DNA of 64,000 nt. It comes from Mycobacterium senriense (GTDB lineage Bacteria; Actinomycetota; Actinomycetes; Mycobacteriales; Mycobacteriaceae). A program made the translations under genes and the position numbers. Each line of letters begins with the position of its first letter. The first letter of the stretch is position 1. Under the pieces are notes generated by a model that made no database searches, was not told the DNA's origin, and saw only the letters and a list, made by a program, of their open reading frames with translations. Positions 35,032 to 45,145 of the stretch are shown piece by piece. Location of the stretch: assembly GCF_019668465.1 (NCBI RefSeq), contig NZ_AP024828.1, positions 3,224,001 through 3,288,000 of the forward strand. The letters run 5' to 3'.

Positions 35032-36447
35032 GTGCTGCTGGCGTCGCTTAACCCCTCGGCCCTGACCGCCACCGATGTCGCCGACGCGGTGCGCATCGAT
35101 GGCACCGTGCTCAGTCGCAGCGACCTGGCCGGCGCCGCGACGTCGGTGGCCGAACGGGTGGGCGGGGCGGGCCGCGTCGCCATCCTGGCCGCCCCGACCG
35201 CCGCGACGGTGCTGGCCGTCACCGGATGCCTGATCGCCGGGGTGCCCTTCGTCCCGGTACCCGCCGACGTCGGCGCCGCCGAACGCCGGCACATGCTGAC
35301 CGATTCCGGAGTACAAGCCTGGCTCGGGCCGATGCCCGACGAACCGGAGGGGCTGCCGCACATCCCGGTCCGGTTGCACGCCCGCTCCTGGCACCGGTAC
35401 GTCGAGCCGTCGCCCGACGCCACCGCGATGATCATCTACACCTCGGGGACCACCGGGCTGCCCAAAGGCGTGGTGCTGAGCCGACGGGCGATCGCGGCCG
35501 ACCTCGACGCCCTCGCGGAAGCCTGGCAGTGGACGGCCGACGACGTCTTGGTGCACGGCTTGCCGCTCTTTCACGTGCACGGCCTGGTGCTGGGCCTGCT
35601 CGGCTCGCTGCGGATCGGGAATCGCTTCATCCACACCGGCAAGCCGACGCCGGCGGGCTACGCGCAGGCCGGGACCGACCACGGCGGCACGCTGTTTTTC
35701 GGGGTGCCCACGGTGTGGTCGCGGGTGGTGGACGATGAAGCGGCCGCCCGGGCGCTGCGCCCGGCGCGGCTGCTGGTGTCCGGCAGCGCACCGCTGCCGG
35801 TTCCGGTGTTCGACCGGCTGGCCGGGCTCACCGGGCACCAGCCCCTGGAACGCTATGGCGCGTCGGAATCGCTGATCACGCTGTCCACCCGGGCCGACGG
35901 CGAGCGGCGCCCGGGGTGGGTGGGCCTGCCGCTGAGCGGCGTGCAGACCCGGGTGCTCGACGACGACGGCGCGCTGGTGCCGCACGACGGCGAGACCGTC
36001 GGGAAACTGCACGTGCGCGGGCCGATGATGTTCGACGGCTACCTCAACCGGCCGGACGCCACCGCCGACGCGTTCGACACCGACGGCTGGTACCGCACAG
36101 GCGACGTCGCGGTGATCGACGCCGACGGGGTGCACCGCATCGTCGGTCGCGAGTCGGTCGACCTGATCAAGTCCGGCGGTTACCGCATCGGCGCGGGCGA
36201 GATCGAAACGGTGCTGCGCGGGCATCCGGGCGTCCAGGAGGCGGCCGTCGTCGGGATGCCCGATCCGGACCTGGGTCAGCGCATCGTCGCGTTCGTCGTC
36301 GGATCCGCCGACGGCGACGCACTGATCGACTATGTCGCCCAGCAGCTTTCGGTGCACAAGCGGCCGCGCGAGGTGCGCATCGTGGACGCGCTGCCGCGCA
36401 ACGCCATGGGCAAGGTGCTCAAAAAGCAGCTGCTGACCGACGGCTGA
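35032..36447 (+). CDS. fadD36: Acyl-CoA synthetase FadD36
   Basis: 471-residue ANL-family ligase that adenylates a carboxylic acid and transfers it to CoA. The AMP-binding motif is MIIYTSGTTGLPKG, with YGASE, GWYRTGD and the C-terminal catalytic lysine in NAMGKVLKK. Rv1193 is 473 residues. Short for a FadD and probably specific for small or malonate-like acids, as many ~470-residue ligases resemble malonyl-CoA synthetase (inferred). Start GTG 35032 supported by a -10 hexamer at 35020-35025. Confidence 0.88.
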   Translation: MLLASLNPSALTATDVADAVRIDGTVLSRSDLAGAATSVAERVGGAGRVAILAAPTAATVLAVTGCLIAGVPFVPVPADVGAAERRHMLTDSGVQAWLGPMPDEPEGLPHIPVRLHARSWHRYVEPSPDATAMIIYTSGTTGLPKGVVLSRRAIAADLDALAEAWQWTADDVLVHGLPLFHVHGLVLGLLGSLRIGNRFIHTGKPTPAGYAQAGTDHGGTLFFGVPTVWSRVVDDEAAARALRPARLLVSGSAPLPVPVFDRLAGLTGHQPLERYGASESLITLSTRADGERRPGWVGLPLSGVQTRVLDDDGALVPHDGETVGKLHVRGPMMFDGYLNRPDATADAFDTDGWYRTGDVAVIDADGVHRIVGRESVDLIKSGGYRIGAGEIETVLRGHPGVQEAAVVGMPDPDLGQRIVAFVVGSADGDALIDYVAQQLSVHKRPREVRIVDALPRNAMGKVLKKQLLTDG

Positions 36448-36590
36448 GCCCGCCGCTCAACCGGGTAGCACCTGGTCAGCCGGGCGCCAAGACACGCAGC
36501 AATTTGCCAGCTGCGGCGCCGGGCGTGGCCGCGAAGCTTCACCTACCGTCGTAACCGTGCATCGATGTAACCGGACGGCGAACGGCCGCC

Positions 36591-37931
36591 ATGGGTGACC
36601 CCGCTCGACCCGTGGGCGCCGCCGCCCCTACCCCCATGCGGCGGATCGCGATGGCCTGCCTGGTGGGCTCGGCGATCGAGTTCTACGACTTCCTGATCTA
36701 CGGGACCGCGGCGGCGCTGGTGTTTCCCGCGGTCTTCTTTCCGCACCTGGGCCCGACGGTGGCCACCGTCGCCTCGATGGCGACGTTTGCGACGGCGTTC
36801 CTGTCCCGCCCGCTGGGGGCGGCCGTCTTCGGCTACTTCGGCGACCGGCTGGGCCGCAAGAAGACGCTCGTCGCCACGCTGCTGATCATGGGCGCATCGA
36901 CGGTCAGCGTGGGCCTGGTCCCCGACACGGCGTCGATCGGGATCGCGGCGCCGTTGATCCTCATCGTTCTGCGGCTGCTGCAAGGCTTCGCCGTCGGCGG
37001 CGAGTGGGCCGGATCCGTCCTGCTCAGCGCCGAGTACGCGCCGCCCGGCAAACGCGGCTGGTACGGCATGTTCACCTCGCTGGGCGGCGGCACCGCGGGC
37101 ATACTCGCCAGCCTGACCTTCCTCGCCGTCAGCCTCACCGTCGGCGAGAGAAGCCCCGCGTTCCTGGAATGGGGATGGCGGGTGCCCTTCCTGATCAGCA
37201 GCGGGCTGATCGCCATTGCCCTCTATGTGCGGCTCAACATCGACGAGACCCCGCTGTTCGTGGAGGAGAAGGCCCGCAACCAGGTGCCCAAAGCGCCGCT
37301 GGCGGAGCTGGTGCGATTCCAGCGGCGGGAGATCGTGCTGGTCGCGGGCTGCTTCCTGGGCGGCATGGGCTTCGTCTACCTGGGCAACACCTTCCTGGTC
37401 ATGTACGCGCACTCCCACCTGGGCTACTCGCGCAGCTTCATCTGGGGCGTCGGCGCCCTGGGCGGGCTGACCAGCATCGCGTTCGTCTCGTTCGGGGCAT
37501 GGCTTTCCGACCGCGTCGGGCGTCGCCGGGTGATGCTGTGGGGGCTGGCGGCGTGCCTGCCGTGGGCGTTCGTGGTCATCCCGCTGATGGACACCGGCAG
37601 CCCGGTCCTGTACGCGGTCGCCATCCTGGGCATGTTCGCCTGCGCGGCGGTGGCCAACGGCCCCACCGGGGCCTTCGTTCCCGAACTGTTCGCCACGCGC
37701 TACCGCTACAGCGGCGCGGCGGTGGCGATGAACCTGGCCGGCATCCTGGGCGCCGCGGCGCCACCGCTGCTGGCGGGCACGTTGCTGGCGACCTACGGCA
37801 GCTGGGCGATCGGGCTCATGATGGCGACCCTCGTGGTGGCCAGTTTCGTATCCGTCTGGCTGCTGCCCGAAACCAGGGGGACCGCGCTGCGGACCGTCGC
37901 CGTCGACGAGCGGGTCCCCGCCGACCTATAG
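36591..37931 (+). CDS. MFS transporter, metabolite:H+ symporter type (Rv1200-like)
   Basis: 446 residues, 12 predicted transmembrane helices. Both A-motif copies are visible (GDRLGRKK and SDRVGRRR), with the MHS-family signature LLQGFAVGGEWAGSVLLSAEYAP. Probably imports a dicarboxylate, osmolyte or similar organic acid with protons; substrate unknown. ATG 36591 starts the frame after ~140 bp of spacer; no clear RBS. In H37Rv the orthologue follows PE13-PPE18-esxK-esxL and IS1081; none of these lies upstream here. Convergent with dapD, 7 bp between stops. Confidence 0.85.
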   Translation: MGDPARPVGAAAPTPMRRIAMACLVGSAIEFYDFLIYGTAAALVFPAVFFPHLGPTVATVASMATFATAFLSRPLGAAVFGYFGDRLGRKKTLVATLLIMGASTVSVGLVPDTASIGIAAPLILIVLRLLQGFAVGGEWAGSVLLSAEYAPPGKRGWYGMFTSLGGGTAGILASLTFLAVSLTVGERSPAFLEWGWRVPFLISSGLIAIALYVRLNIDETPLFVEEKARNQVPKAPLAELVRFQRREIVLVAGCFLGGMGFVYLGNTFLVMYAHSHLGYSRSFIWGVGALGGLTSIAFVSFGAWLSDRVGRRRVMLWGLAACLPWAFVVIPLMDTGSPVLYAVAILGMFACAAVANGPTGAFVPELFATRYRYSGAAVAMNLAGILGAAAPPLLAGTLLATYGSWAIGLMMATLVVASFVSVWLLPETRGTALRTVAVDERVPADL

Positions 37932-37938
37932 CGCACCC

Positions 37939-38883
37939 TCAGTTGGCGTGCAGGTCCTCGTTGAGGGCGATGCCCTGCCCGCCGCGGGCCACCACTTCCA
38001 CCGCCCCGCTCACCGAATTGCGGCGGAACAACAGGTTGTTGCCGCCGGACAGCTCCAGGGCCTTCAGCGTCTTGCCTTCGGGCGTAATGACTTTGGTGCC
38101 CGCGGTGACATACAGGCCCGCCTCGACGACGCAGTCGTCGCCCAGTGAGATGCCCAGGCCCGCGTTGGCGCCGAGCAGGCAGCGCTTGCCGATCGAAATC
38201 ACCTCGGTGCCACCGCCGGACAGTGTGCCCATGATCGACGCGCCACCGCCGATGTCGGAGCCGTCGTCGACCACCACGCCGGCGGAGATGCGCCCCTCCA
38301 CCATCGACGCCCCCAGCGTGCCGGCGTTGTAGTTGACGAAGCCCTCGTGCATCACCGTCGTGCCCGGGGCCAGGTGGGCGCCCAGGCGCACCCGGTCGGC
38401 GTCGGCGATGCGCACCCCGGTCGGCAGGACGTAATCGACCATGCGGGGGAACTTGTCGACGCCGTAAACCGTCACCGGTCCGTGGCGCCGCAGCCGGGCC
38501 CGGACGACCTCGAAGCCCTCGATGGCGCACGGTCCGCGGTTAGTCCAAACGACATTGGTCAATACCCCGAATAAGCCGCCGGCGTTCAGCCCATGCGGCG
38601 CCACCAGCCGGTGCGAGAGTAGATGCAATCGCAGGTAGGCGTCGTAGGCGTCGGCGGCCACGTCGTCCAGTGAGCCGATGACCGTGCGTACGGCGACGGT
38701 CTCGGTGCCGCGGTCGTCGTCGCGACCGATCAGCGCGGTCAGCTCCGGGGGCACGTCGGACAGCGCCAGCCGCGACGTCGCGCTGGTGCCCGATTCGGTC
38801 AGTTCCGGTGCGGGAAACCACGTGTCGAGGATCGATCCGTCGGCGGCCAGCGTCGCCAGCCCGATACCTGCAGCTCTAGTCAC
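37939..38883 (-). CDS. dapD: Tetrahydrodipicolinate N-succinyltransferase
   Basis: Adds succinyl from succinyl-CoA to tetrahydrodipicolinate in the DAP/lysine pathway. 314 residues (317 in H37Rv). N-terminal alpha/beta domain, then a left-handed beta helix of hexapeptide repeats ([41 protein letters not shown]). C-terminus [25 protein letters not shown] is typical of the actinobacterial group. GTG 38883 chosen by alignment to the H37Rv N-terminus ([15 protein letters not shown]); the open frame extends 34 more codons without similarity. Confidence 0.93.
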   Translation of the reverse strand: MTRAAGIGLATLAADGSILDTWFPAPELTESGTSATSRLALSDVPPELTALIGRDDDRGTETVAVRTVIGSLDDVAADAYDAYLRLHLLSHRLVAPHGLNAGGLFGVLTNVVWTNRGPCAIEGFEVVRARLRRHGPVTVYGVDKFPRMVDYVLPTGVRIADADRVRLGAHLAPGTTVMHEGFVNYNAGTLGASMVEGRISAGVVVDDGSDIGGGASIMGTLSGGGTEVISIGKRCLLGANAGLGISLGDDCVVEAGLYVTAGTKVITPEGKTLKALELSGGNNLLFRRNSVSGAVEVVARGGQGIALNEDLHAN

Positions 38884-39197
38884 GGCGGTCAGGTTACTTG
38901 CCGGGTCCGGTCCGAATCCGCGCGCCCTGCGGGCGAACGCGAAGGGCAAGCGGGGGTGCCATCGGCCAAGCATGCCTCGCAGCATCCAAAGACCAACGCG
39001 GGCAACATAATTCGGTCCACCAGGCCAGCGGTACGGGTTGGCGGACGTTCGGCTTGGCCAGTCCTAGCAGGTCAAGGCGTGAATTTCACCGTTTCGGGTA
39101 CGCAGCTTCCGGGGGTCCGGGGGTTGTTTTCCGGCCTCGTCGCAGATCCCTTGGTCGCCGGTCCGTTGTGGCCGCCCGATTGCCCGAGGAGAAGAAC
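38884..39197. other. 314-bp intergenic region between dapD and the PE gene
   Basis: Divergent promoter region for dapD and the PE-PPE pair. An open frame from 38898 runs through it into the PE gene, but the upstream part has no PE similarity. GAGGAGAAG before ATG 39198 is the PE ribosome-binding site. No further element identified. Confidence 0.45.
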
Positions 39198-40013
39198 ATG
39201 TCCTTTGTCACCACACGGCCCGAGGCGCTGCTGTTCGCGGCGAGCACCCTCGAAGGCCTCGGCTCTTCGATGGCCGCCCAGGACGCCGCAGCCGCGGCGC
39301 CCACGACGAGCATCGCTCCCGCGGCCGCCGACGAGGTGTCCGCGTTGCAGGCCGCGCAATTCTCGGCCTACGGTGCCTGGTATCAGCAGGTCAGCGGCCA
39401 GGCGCGCGCGATTCACCAGAGCCTGGTGAACAACCTGAACAGCAACGCCGGTTCGTACGGAACGACGGAAGCCGCGAACCAGGTAAGCACCAGCGCCACG
39501 GCGCTGCAGCAGTTTGCACCGGCCGCCGCAGCCGCCGACCCACCACCCGGGGACACCTCCCTCGGCACCACCATCGAGTGGACTCAGAACGTCGGCGCCG
39601 CCGCGTCGGACTTCATCACCTTGGGCGAGGGACAATTCGCGCCCGTCCCCGGCGCGTCCGGGATCCCGAATTTCGTGCCCCCGGGTCTCAGCTCAGCGAC
39701 TGCGAGTGTTTCCGCGGCGCCGGCCCCCGCGGTCGTCGGTGCGGCGCCCATGCTGGCGAGCATGGGCCGAGGGCCCTCGATCGGCGCATTGTCGGTGCCA
39801 CCCAGTTGGGCGGCAAGCGGTGTGCCCGCGGTGAATCCCACCGCAGCGACGCTGACGGGGGCGGGCTTCACCAGCGCCGTACCCCACAACGCGGCGATAA
39901 CCACCATCCCGGGTGGCGTGCCGTCGATGGCCACCACCGGGCGCGGGGGCTACGGCCTGGGCGCGCCCCGCTACGGCGTCAAGCCCGTCGTGATGCCCAC
40001 ACCCACCGTCTAA
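39198..40013 (+). CDS. PE-family protein with PPE-SVP-like C-terminus
   Basis: 271 residues. The N-terminal ~95 residues are a PE domain (MSFVTTRPEALLFAASTLEGLGSSM), ending with YGTTE, a YxxxE type VII secretion motif. Instead of a short or PGRS tail it continues with a stretch resembling the PPE-SVP end: MLASMGRGPSIGALSVPPSW, then a terminal RYGVKPVVMPTPTV. The downstream PPE protein ends almost the same way. Start ATG 39198 with GAGGAGAAG 5-8 nt upstream. Forms an operon with the PPE gene 27 nt away. Likely secreted as a PE/PPE heterodimer, probably by ESX-5. Confidence 0.88.
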   Translation: MSFVTTRPEALLFAASTLEGLGSSMAAQDAAAAAPTTSIAPAAADEVSALQAAQFSAYGAWYQQVSGQARAIHQSLVNNLNSNAGSYGTTEAANQVSTSATALQQFAPAAAAADPPPGDTSLGTTIEWTQNVGAAASDFITLGEGQFAPVPGASGIPNFVPPGLSSATASVSAAPAPAVVGAAPMLASMGRGPSIGALSVPPSWAASGVPAVNPTAATLTGAGFTSAVPHNAAITTIPGGVPSMATTGRGGYGLGAPRYGVKPVVMPTPTV

Positions 40014-40040
40014 ACACCCACTGAGAACAGGAGCAACACA

Positions 40041-41189
40041 ATGACTTTCGACTTCGGAGCACTGCCCCCAGAGGTCAACTCCCTACGCATGTACACCGGC
40101 GCCGGCGCCGCACCGATGATGGCGGCCGCGGCGGCCTTCAGCGCCCTGGCCGACGAACTGAGTACGACCGCCGCCGCCAGCCAGTCGGCGATTTCGAATC
40201 TGACCGGCGAGGAGTGGATAGGTCCGTCCTCGGTCGCGATGGCCACCGCCGCCGAGCCGTACGTGATGTGGATGCACACCACCGCGGCCCAGTTGCAACA
40301 GGCGGCCTCCCAGGCCATGGCGTCGGCCGCCGCCTACGAGGCGGCCTTCGCTATGACCGTGCCGCCGCCACTGGTCGCGGCCAACCGGGCCCAGCTCGCG
40401 GCGCTGGTCGCGACCAACGTGCTGGGCCAGAACACCGCGGCCATCGCCGCCACCGAGGCGCAGTACGGCGAGATGTGGGCCCAGGACGCCGCCGCGATGT
40501 ATGGCTACGCCGCGTCATCCGCCGCCGCGGCGCGGCTGAGCCCGTTGACGTCACCGGCGCCCACCAACAGCCCGGGCGGGTTGGGCGTGCAGACTGCGGC
40601 CACGGCCGCGCAGACGAGTGGGTTGCGCGGGGTCGTCTCCAACGTGCCCAACGCCGTGCAGTCGTTCGCCGCGCCGGCCGCACTGCCGGACCCGCCGGGC
40701 CTGAGCACGCTGGACAGCGTGCTGGGCGACCCGGTGGTGAACCAGACCGGCAACGCCGTTTTCGACGTGGGGTCGTGGAACCTGTTCAACACCATCGTGT
40801 CCAACATCCTCTACAACCACACCCTCGACACGGCCGCGTCCGCTGGCGTCGCCGGCGATGTGCAAGGCGCCGTCGGCGGTGGCGCCCTGGTGAGCGCGGC
40901 TGCCCCGGTCAGCACCGCGGGCGTGGGTGCCGGACCGGTGCTGGCGAGCGTGGGCTCGGCGTCCCCGGTCGGCGGATTGTCGACGCCCGCCGCGTGGTCG
41001 GCGGCGACCCCCCGGGTCCCTGCCCCGACCGTCGCGGGCACGGGGTGGACCGCGCCAACCGAGGACGCGCACACCACGTGGGCGTCCGGCATGCCCGCGG
41101 TCGCCTCGGCGGGGCGGGGCGGCGGCTATGGCATGGGGCCGCGCTACGGCGTCAAACCGAAGGTGATGCCCACGCGGTTACTCGTCTAG
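40041..41189 (+). CDS. PPE-family protein, SVP subgroup
   Basis: 382 residues. PPE domain (residues ~1-175) starts [22 protein letters not shown], with the WxG-type turn EEWIGPSS, and Ala-rich helices follow. The C-terminal region carries a degenerate SVP motif (GGLSTPAAW where GxxSVPxxW is usual) and ends [18 protein letters not shown] 40041 with AGGAG (40029-40033). Expected partner is the PE protein upstream. In H37Rv PE13/PPE18 sit some genes away; here the pair separates dapD from dapE and no esx genes follow. Confidence 0.9.
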   Translation: MTFDFGALPPEVNSLRMYTGAGAAPMMAAAAAFSALADELSTTAAASQSAISNLTGEEWIGPSSVAMATAAEPYVMWMHTTAAQLQQAASQAMASAAAYEAAFAMTVPPPLVAANRAQLAALVATNVLGQNTAAIAATEAQYGEMWAQDAAAMYGYAASSAAAARLSPLTSPAPTNSPGGLGVQTAATAAQTSGLRGVVSNVPNAVQSFAAPAALPDPPGLSTLDSVLGDPVVNQTGNAVFDVGSWNLFNTIVSNILYNHTLDTAASAGVAGDVQGAVGGGALVSAAAPVSTAGVGAGPVLASVGSASPVGGLSTPAAWSAATPRVPAPTVAGTGWTAPTEDAHTTWASGMPAVASAGRGGGYGMGPRYGVKPKVMPTRLLV

Positions 41190-41220
41190 CTCGCGCGGCT
41201 CACCGCGGTCGGTGACTCGC

Positions 41221-41226
41221 TATCGT
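41221..41226 (+). promoter_or_regulatory. Predicted -10 (TATCGT), leaderless dapE
   Basis: TATCGT is 6 nt before GTG 41233, supporting that start and a leaderless mRNA. Confidence 0.5.
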
Positions 41227-41232
41227 TGGACC

Positions 41233-42297
41233 GTGCTGGACTTACGCGGAGATCCGATCGCGCTGACCGCCGCGCTGGTCGACATCCCCAGCGAGTCGAG
41301 GGACGAAGCGCGGCTGGCCGACGAGGTCGAGGCCGCGCTGCGCGCCCAGACCGCCGGGTTCGAGATCGTTCGCAACGGCAACGCCGTGCTGGCACGCACC
41401 AACCACGGGCGGCCGTCGCGGGTCCTGCTGGCCGGGCACCTGGACACGGTGCCAGTGGCCGGCAACCTGCCCAGCCGCCGCGACGGCGGCGACCTGTACG
41501 GCTGCGGCACGGCGGACATGAAATCCGGGGACGCGGTCTTTCTGCATCTCGCCGCCACCGTCGCCGACCCGGTGCACGATCTCACGCTGGTGATGTACGA
41601 CTGCGAGGAAATCGACGCCGCGGCAAACGGATTGGGCCGCATCGAACGCGAGCTGCCGGACTGGCTGGCCGCCGACGTGGCGATTCTGGGCGAGCCCACC
41701 GGCGGCTACATCGAGGCCGGCTGCCAAGGCACCCTGCGCGTGGTGGTCAGCGCCAGCGGCACCCGTGCGCATTCGGCCCGATCCTGGTTGGGCGACAACG
41801 CGATTCACAAGCTCGGCGCCGTGCTGGAGCGGCTGGCCGCGTACCAGGCGCGCACCGTCGACATCGACGGCTGCGTCTACCGCGAGGGCCTGTCGGCCGT
41901 GCGCATCGACGGCGGCGTGGCGGGCAACGTCATTCCCGATGCGGCGGCGGTGACGGTCAACTTCCGTTTCGCCCCCGACCGGTCGTTGCCCGAGGCGCTG
42001 CAACACGTGCACGACGTGCTCGCCGGGCTCGACGTGCACATCGAACAGACCGACGCGGCGGCCGGCGCGCTGCCTGGGCTGTCCCAACCCGCAGCCAAGG
42101 CCCTGGTCGAGGCGGCCGGCGGCAACGTCCGGGCCAAGTACGGCTGGACCGACGTGGCACGGTTCGCCGCGCTGGGCATACCGGCGGTCAACTTCGGGCC
42201 GGGTGATCCCAACCTGGCGCACAAGCGCGACGAGCGCGTCGCGGTCGCCGACATCACCGCCGCGGTGGACGTGCTGCGCGGCTACCTGAACGGCTAG
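41233..42297 (+). CDS. dapE: Succinyl-diaminopimelate desuccinylase
   Basis: Di-zinc M20 hydrolase producing LL-DAP in the succinylase pathway. 354 residues, equal to Rv1202. Metal and catalytic residues are visible: His69 and Asp71 (GHLDTVP), Asp95 (GTADMKSGD), Glu125-Glu126 (CEE), EPT and a C-terminal His (LAHKRDE). GTG 41233 fits both family length and the upstream -10; an in-frame GTG at 41212 would add seven residues. Its stop overlaps by 4 nt the stop of the convergent ATPase gene, leaving no terminator space. Confidence 0.95.
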   Translation: MLDLRGDPIALTAALVDIPSESRDEARLADEVEAALRAQTAGFEIVRNGNAVLARTNHGRPSRVLLAGHLDTVPVAGNLPSRRDGGDLYGCGTADMKSGDAVFLHLAATVADPVHDLTLVMYDCEEIDAAANGLGRIERELPDWLAADVAILGEPTGGYIEAGCQGTLRVVVSASGTRAHSARSWLGDNAIHKLGAVLERLAAYQARTVDIDGCVYREGLSAVRIDGGVAGNVIPDAAAVTVNFRFAPDRSLPEALQHVHDVLAGLDVHIEQTDAAAGALPGLSQPAAKALVEAAGGNVRAKYGWTDVARFAALGIPAVNFGPGDPNLAHKRDERVAVADITAAVDVLRGYLNG

Positions 42298-44420
42298 GCC
42301 GTCCCGGCGCCGCACCGCTGCGCCTGCGCGGCGGCGTCGGCGGCGGCCGCGTGCATGCCGATCGACGTCAGCTCGTCCGACACCGCCCGCAGACCCACGT
42401 CATCGCCGGCGGCCAGCGCGCGCGCATGGGTCAGCGCGATTCTGCCCGCAACGCAGTCGATCTCGGCGCAGAGTCGGGCCAAAGGGTCGGCGGCCCGGGT
42501 GTCGCCGAGCCGCACGGCCTCGTGCCAGACGCGCACCGCTACGCCCCGCTGGCCGCCGCGTTCGGCCATCCGGGCGGCGTCGCGCGCGGCGGCCACCGCG
42601 CCGTGCGTGTCGCGCACCAAGGCCAGCCGCCACGCCCGCGCCACCCCGAGCTCGGGCGCGAACAGCGCCGACTTGGTGCCGTGCCGGGATTCGGCCCTGC
42701 TCAACGCCTTTGCCGCGGCGGCGGTGTCGCCCTGCTGGGCCAGCGCGGTGGCCAGCAGCGTCAGCGACAGGGGCCCCCACGAGTAACCGGTGCGCTCCAG
42801 GGTGCCCGCCGCCGGAGCCAATAGTGCTGCCGCAGAGCCGAATTCGCCGCTCGCAATCAGAACATGCGCCAGCAGCACCTCGCCGATGGCGCGGCCCGGC
42901 TGTTGCAGCTCGGCGAAGTCGGTGAACTGCTGGGCGAGCCGGCGGGCCTGGTCGTGGCGGCCGGCCATCAACAGCGCGGTCGTCTGACCCAGCCCGATCG
43001 TGAAGCGCAGCAGCCCGGGGTGTTCGGCACCCAGGGCGCGCCGCGCCAGCGGCTCGACGTCATCGAAGCGGCCTTCGCGCGCCGCGCAGAGTGCGCCGGC
43101 ACTGGCCGCCCAGGCCACCGCCTGGTCGTCGGCCGCCGGGGATGCGAGGACGTCGCCGGCGACCCTCACGGCGTGCCCGACATTGCCCGCGTTCATCGCG
43201 AAGGTCGCGCTGAGCGCGTCCAGGGTGGTCCGCGGGCCGGTATCGGTGACCCGATTGCGCACGGTTCGCAGGAACGCGGTGGCGCGCTCGGGTTCGCTGA
43301 GCATCCAGAACTGGTTCGCCGCCCGCAGCAGCGCCCAGTCCATCAGCGCCGCTTCCGTCAACGCGGTGGAGTCGACATCGGCCAGCACCGAATCGGCCTC
43401 CCGGCCGCGGCCCTGCCAGGCCAGGGCGTGCGCCAGCGCGAGCCGCGCCGCCAACCCGCCGGACCGCTGCAGCGCCCACCGGGCCAGCCGTTCGCCCAGC
43501 GCCAGGTCGCCCAGCCGCAGCGCCTGCTGGGCGGCGGCGACGACGTCGGCGACCCGCGGGGGAGTGTCGCTGTCCAGCGCCAGCGACACCAGCCGCAACC
43601 GGTCACTGAGGTGCTCGGAAGGCCGCTGCGACAGCATCCTGACCAGGTCGGCGGGCCGTCGCCGGGCGTCTTCGGGGTCCAGCGTGGCCCGCGTCCGGTC
43701 GGCGAACAGCGGGTGGGCGGTATAGACGACCGGGTCGTCCGACGACCCGCCGCGCACCCGGGTCTCCGCGGCGCCCCACGTCACCGCGTCGGCCACCGCG
43801 CCGTCACCGGCGAGCGCGGTCAGGTCGGCGACCGATAGCGGCTCCGCGACGGCGAGATACTCCAGCACCGACCGCGCCGCCGCGGGGAGCTCGGCGAGGA
43901 AGGTGTTGATCTCCACCGGCGCGGTCGCCCCGCCGGGCGGCTCGATGTCGATCCGGGTGAGCAGGCCGTCGCTCCACAGCGCCGCGACCGCCTCGGGGGC
44001 GGAGTCGGCTTGCGCGGTGACGATGAGCCGTCCGGCGCCGTCGCGCGCCAGCTGGTAGACCAGCGTGGCCGACAGCACGTCCAGGTGTTGGGCGTCGTCG
44101 ACGATCAGCAGGAGGTCGTCGCCGCCCAGCGATGCCCGGGCGGCCCGCAACAGCGCGGCCGGCTTGCCGAGCTCGGCGATCTCCACCAGATGGCTGAACG
44201 CCCCGAACGGGACGGCGCGTTCGGTCGGGGTGCCGGTGACCCAGCGGACGAGCGTGTTCGGGTGCAGGCCGGCAAACCGCTCCGCGGCCACCCGGGCCAG
44301 GGTGGATTTGCCGACGCCGTCGGGTCCCAGCACCACCGCCCCGCGCGCCCCGTCGGCCAACGCCGCGTCCAGCCGCTCTGAGGCCGTCGCGTGTTGGGGG
44401 ACGTTCCATCGAATCGGCAC
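42294..44420 (-). CDS. MalT/LuxR-like AAA+ ATPase without HTH (Rv1204c-like)
   Basis: 708 residues. P-loop [15 protein letters not shown] (residues ~32-46) and Walker [12 protein letters not shown], then a winged-helix-like stretch and a long array of TPR-like helices rich in Ala/Leu. This is the layout of LAL/MalT-type regulators, but those end in a LuxR HTH of about 65 residues, and here the protein ends [14 protein letters not shown] with none. H37Rv Rv1204c sits at the same spot. Role unknown; possibly a signalling NTPase. GTG 44420 has a TAAAAT -10 6 nt upstream. Confidence 0.75.
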   Translation of the reverse strand: MPIRWNVPQHATASERLDAALADGARGAVVLGPDGVGKSTLARVAAERFAGLHPNTLVRWVTGTPTERAVPFGAFSHLVEIAELGKPAALLRAARASLGGDDLLLIVDDAQHLDVLSATLVYQLARDGAGRLIVTAQADSAPEAVAALWSDGLLTRIDIEPPGGATAPVEINTFLAELPAAARSVLEYLAVAEPLSVADLTALAGDGAVADAVTWGAAETRVRGGSSDDPVVYTAHPLFADRTRATLDPEDARRRPADLVRMLSQRPSEHLSDRLRLVSLALDSDTPPRVADVVAAAQQALRLGDLALGERLARWALQRSGGLAARLALAHALAWQGRGREADSVLADVDSTALTEAALMDWALLRAANQFWMLSEPERATAFLRTVRNRVTDTGPRTTLDALSATFAMNAGNVGHAVRVAGDVLASPAADDQAVAWAASAGALCAAREGRFDDVEPLARRALGAEHPGLLRFTIGLGQTTALLMAGRHDQARRLAQQFTDFAELQQPGRAIGEVLLAHVLIASGEFGSAAALLAPAAGTLERTGYSWGPLSLTLLATALAQQGDTAAAAKALSRAESRHGTKSALFAPELGVARAWRLALVRDTHGAVAAARDAARMAERGGQRGVAVRVWHEAVRLGDTRAADPLARLCAEIDCVAGRIALTHARALAAGDDVGLRAVSDELTSIGMHAAAADAAAQAQRCGAGTA

Positions 44421-44426
44421 TGCCGA

Positions 44427-44432
44427 ATTTTA
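44427..44432 (-). promoter_or_regulatory. Predicted -10 (TAAAAT) of the MalT-like gene
   Basis: Minus-strand TAAAAT, 6 nt before GTG 44420. It predicts a leaderless transcript, divergent from the log promoter. Confidence 0.5.
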
Positions 44433-44493
44433 TGGCGCGAGAGCGGGGCGGCAGGGCGAAAGCCCAGATATGACGGGCCGTACGCGGTTGGTC

Positions 44494-44499
44494 TACCTT
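44494..44499 (+). promoter_or_regulatory. Predicted -10 (TACCTT) of the LOG gene
   Basis: TACCTT lies 8 nt before ATG 44508. It is close to leaderless geometry and supports this start over the upstream in-frame one at 44391. Confidence 0.42.
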
Positions 44500-44507
44500 T
44501 GGCGGAT

Positions 44508-45071
44508 ATGCCCGGCCAACGCGCTTCGTCCAGCGAGTGGTCGGTCTGCGTGTACTGCGCATCCGGCCCGCAGCATCCCGAATTGCTCGGCGTCGCTGCG
44601 GAACTCGGCGAGGCGATCGCCGAGCGCGGCTGGACGCTGGTGTGGGGTGGGGGACGGGTGTCGGCGATGGGCGCGGTGGCGAGCGCGGCGCGCGGTCGCG
44701 GCGGCCGGACCGTCGGCGTCATCCCCAAGATCCTGATGCGCCGCGAGATCGCCGACGCGGACGCCGACGAGCTGATCGTCAGCGACACCATGCACGAGCG
44801 CAAGCAGCTCATGGAGGGCCGTGCCGACGCGTTCGTCGTGCTGCCCGGTGGCCTCGGCACCCTCGACGAGTTGCTCGACGCATGGACGACGGCCTTCCTC
44901 GGCCTGCACGACAAACCCATCGTGTTGCTGGATCCGTTCGGTCACTACGAAGGGCTGTGGACCTGGTTGTGCGGACTGCTGGACAACGGTTACATCTCCC
45001 AGGTGGCGATGGACCGGTTGGTGCTGGTCGACAAGGTGAGCGCGGCGCTGGAAGTGTGCGCACCCGGCTGA
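44508..45071 (+). CDS. LOG-family cytokinin riboside 5'-monophosphate phosphoribohydrolase
   Basis: 187 residues, same length as Rv1205, the mycobacterial Lonely-guy homologue known as a proteasome substrate and cytokinin producer. Signature motifs are GGGRVSAMGAVA, MHERKQLME and PGGLGTLDELLDAW (PGGxGTxxE). Hydrolyses N6-modified AMP to release adenine-type cytokinins. ATG 44508 chosen by length and by the -10 upstream; the 39-codon extension overlaps the divergent promoter. Followed by fadD6 after 74 nt. Confidence 0.92.
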   Translation: MPGQRASSSEWSVCVYCASGPQHPELLGVAAELGEAIAERGWTLVWGGGRVSAMGAVASAARGRGGRTVGVIPKILMRREIADADADELIVSDTMHERKQLMEGRADAFVVLPGGLGTLDELLDAWTTAFLGLHDKPIVLLDPFGHYEGLWTWLCGLLDNGYISQVAMDRLVLVDKVSAALEVCAPG

Positions 45072-45145
45072 GGCCGTCGCCGGGTTTGCCACCCCTACTA
45101 GGCTGTCCGCCGAGCTTGACTTTGGAAACGAATTGAGGGGATCAC

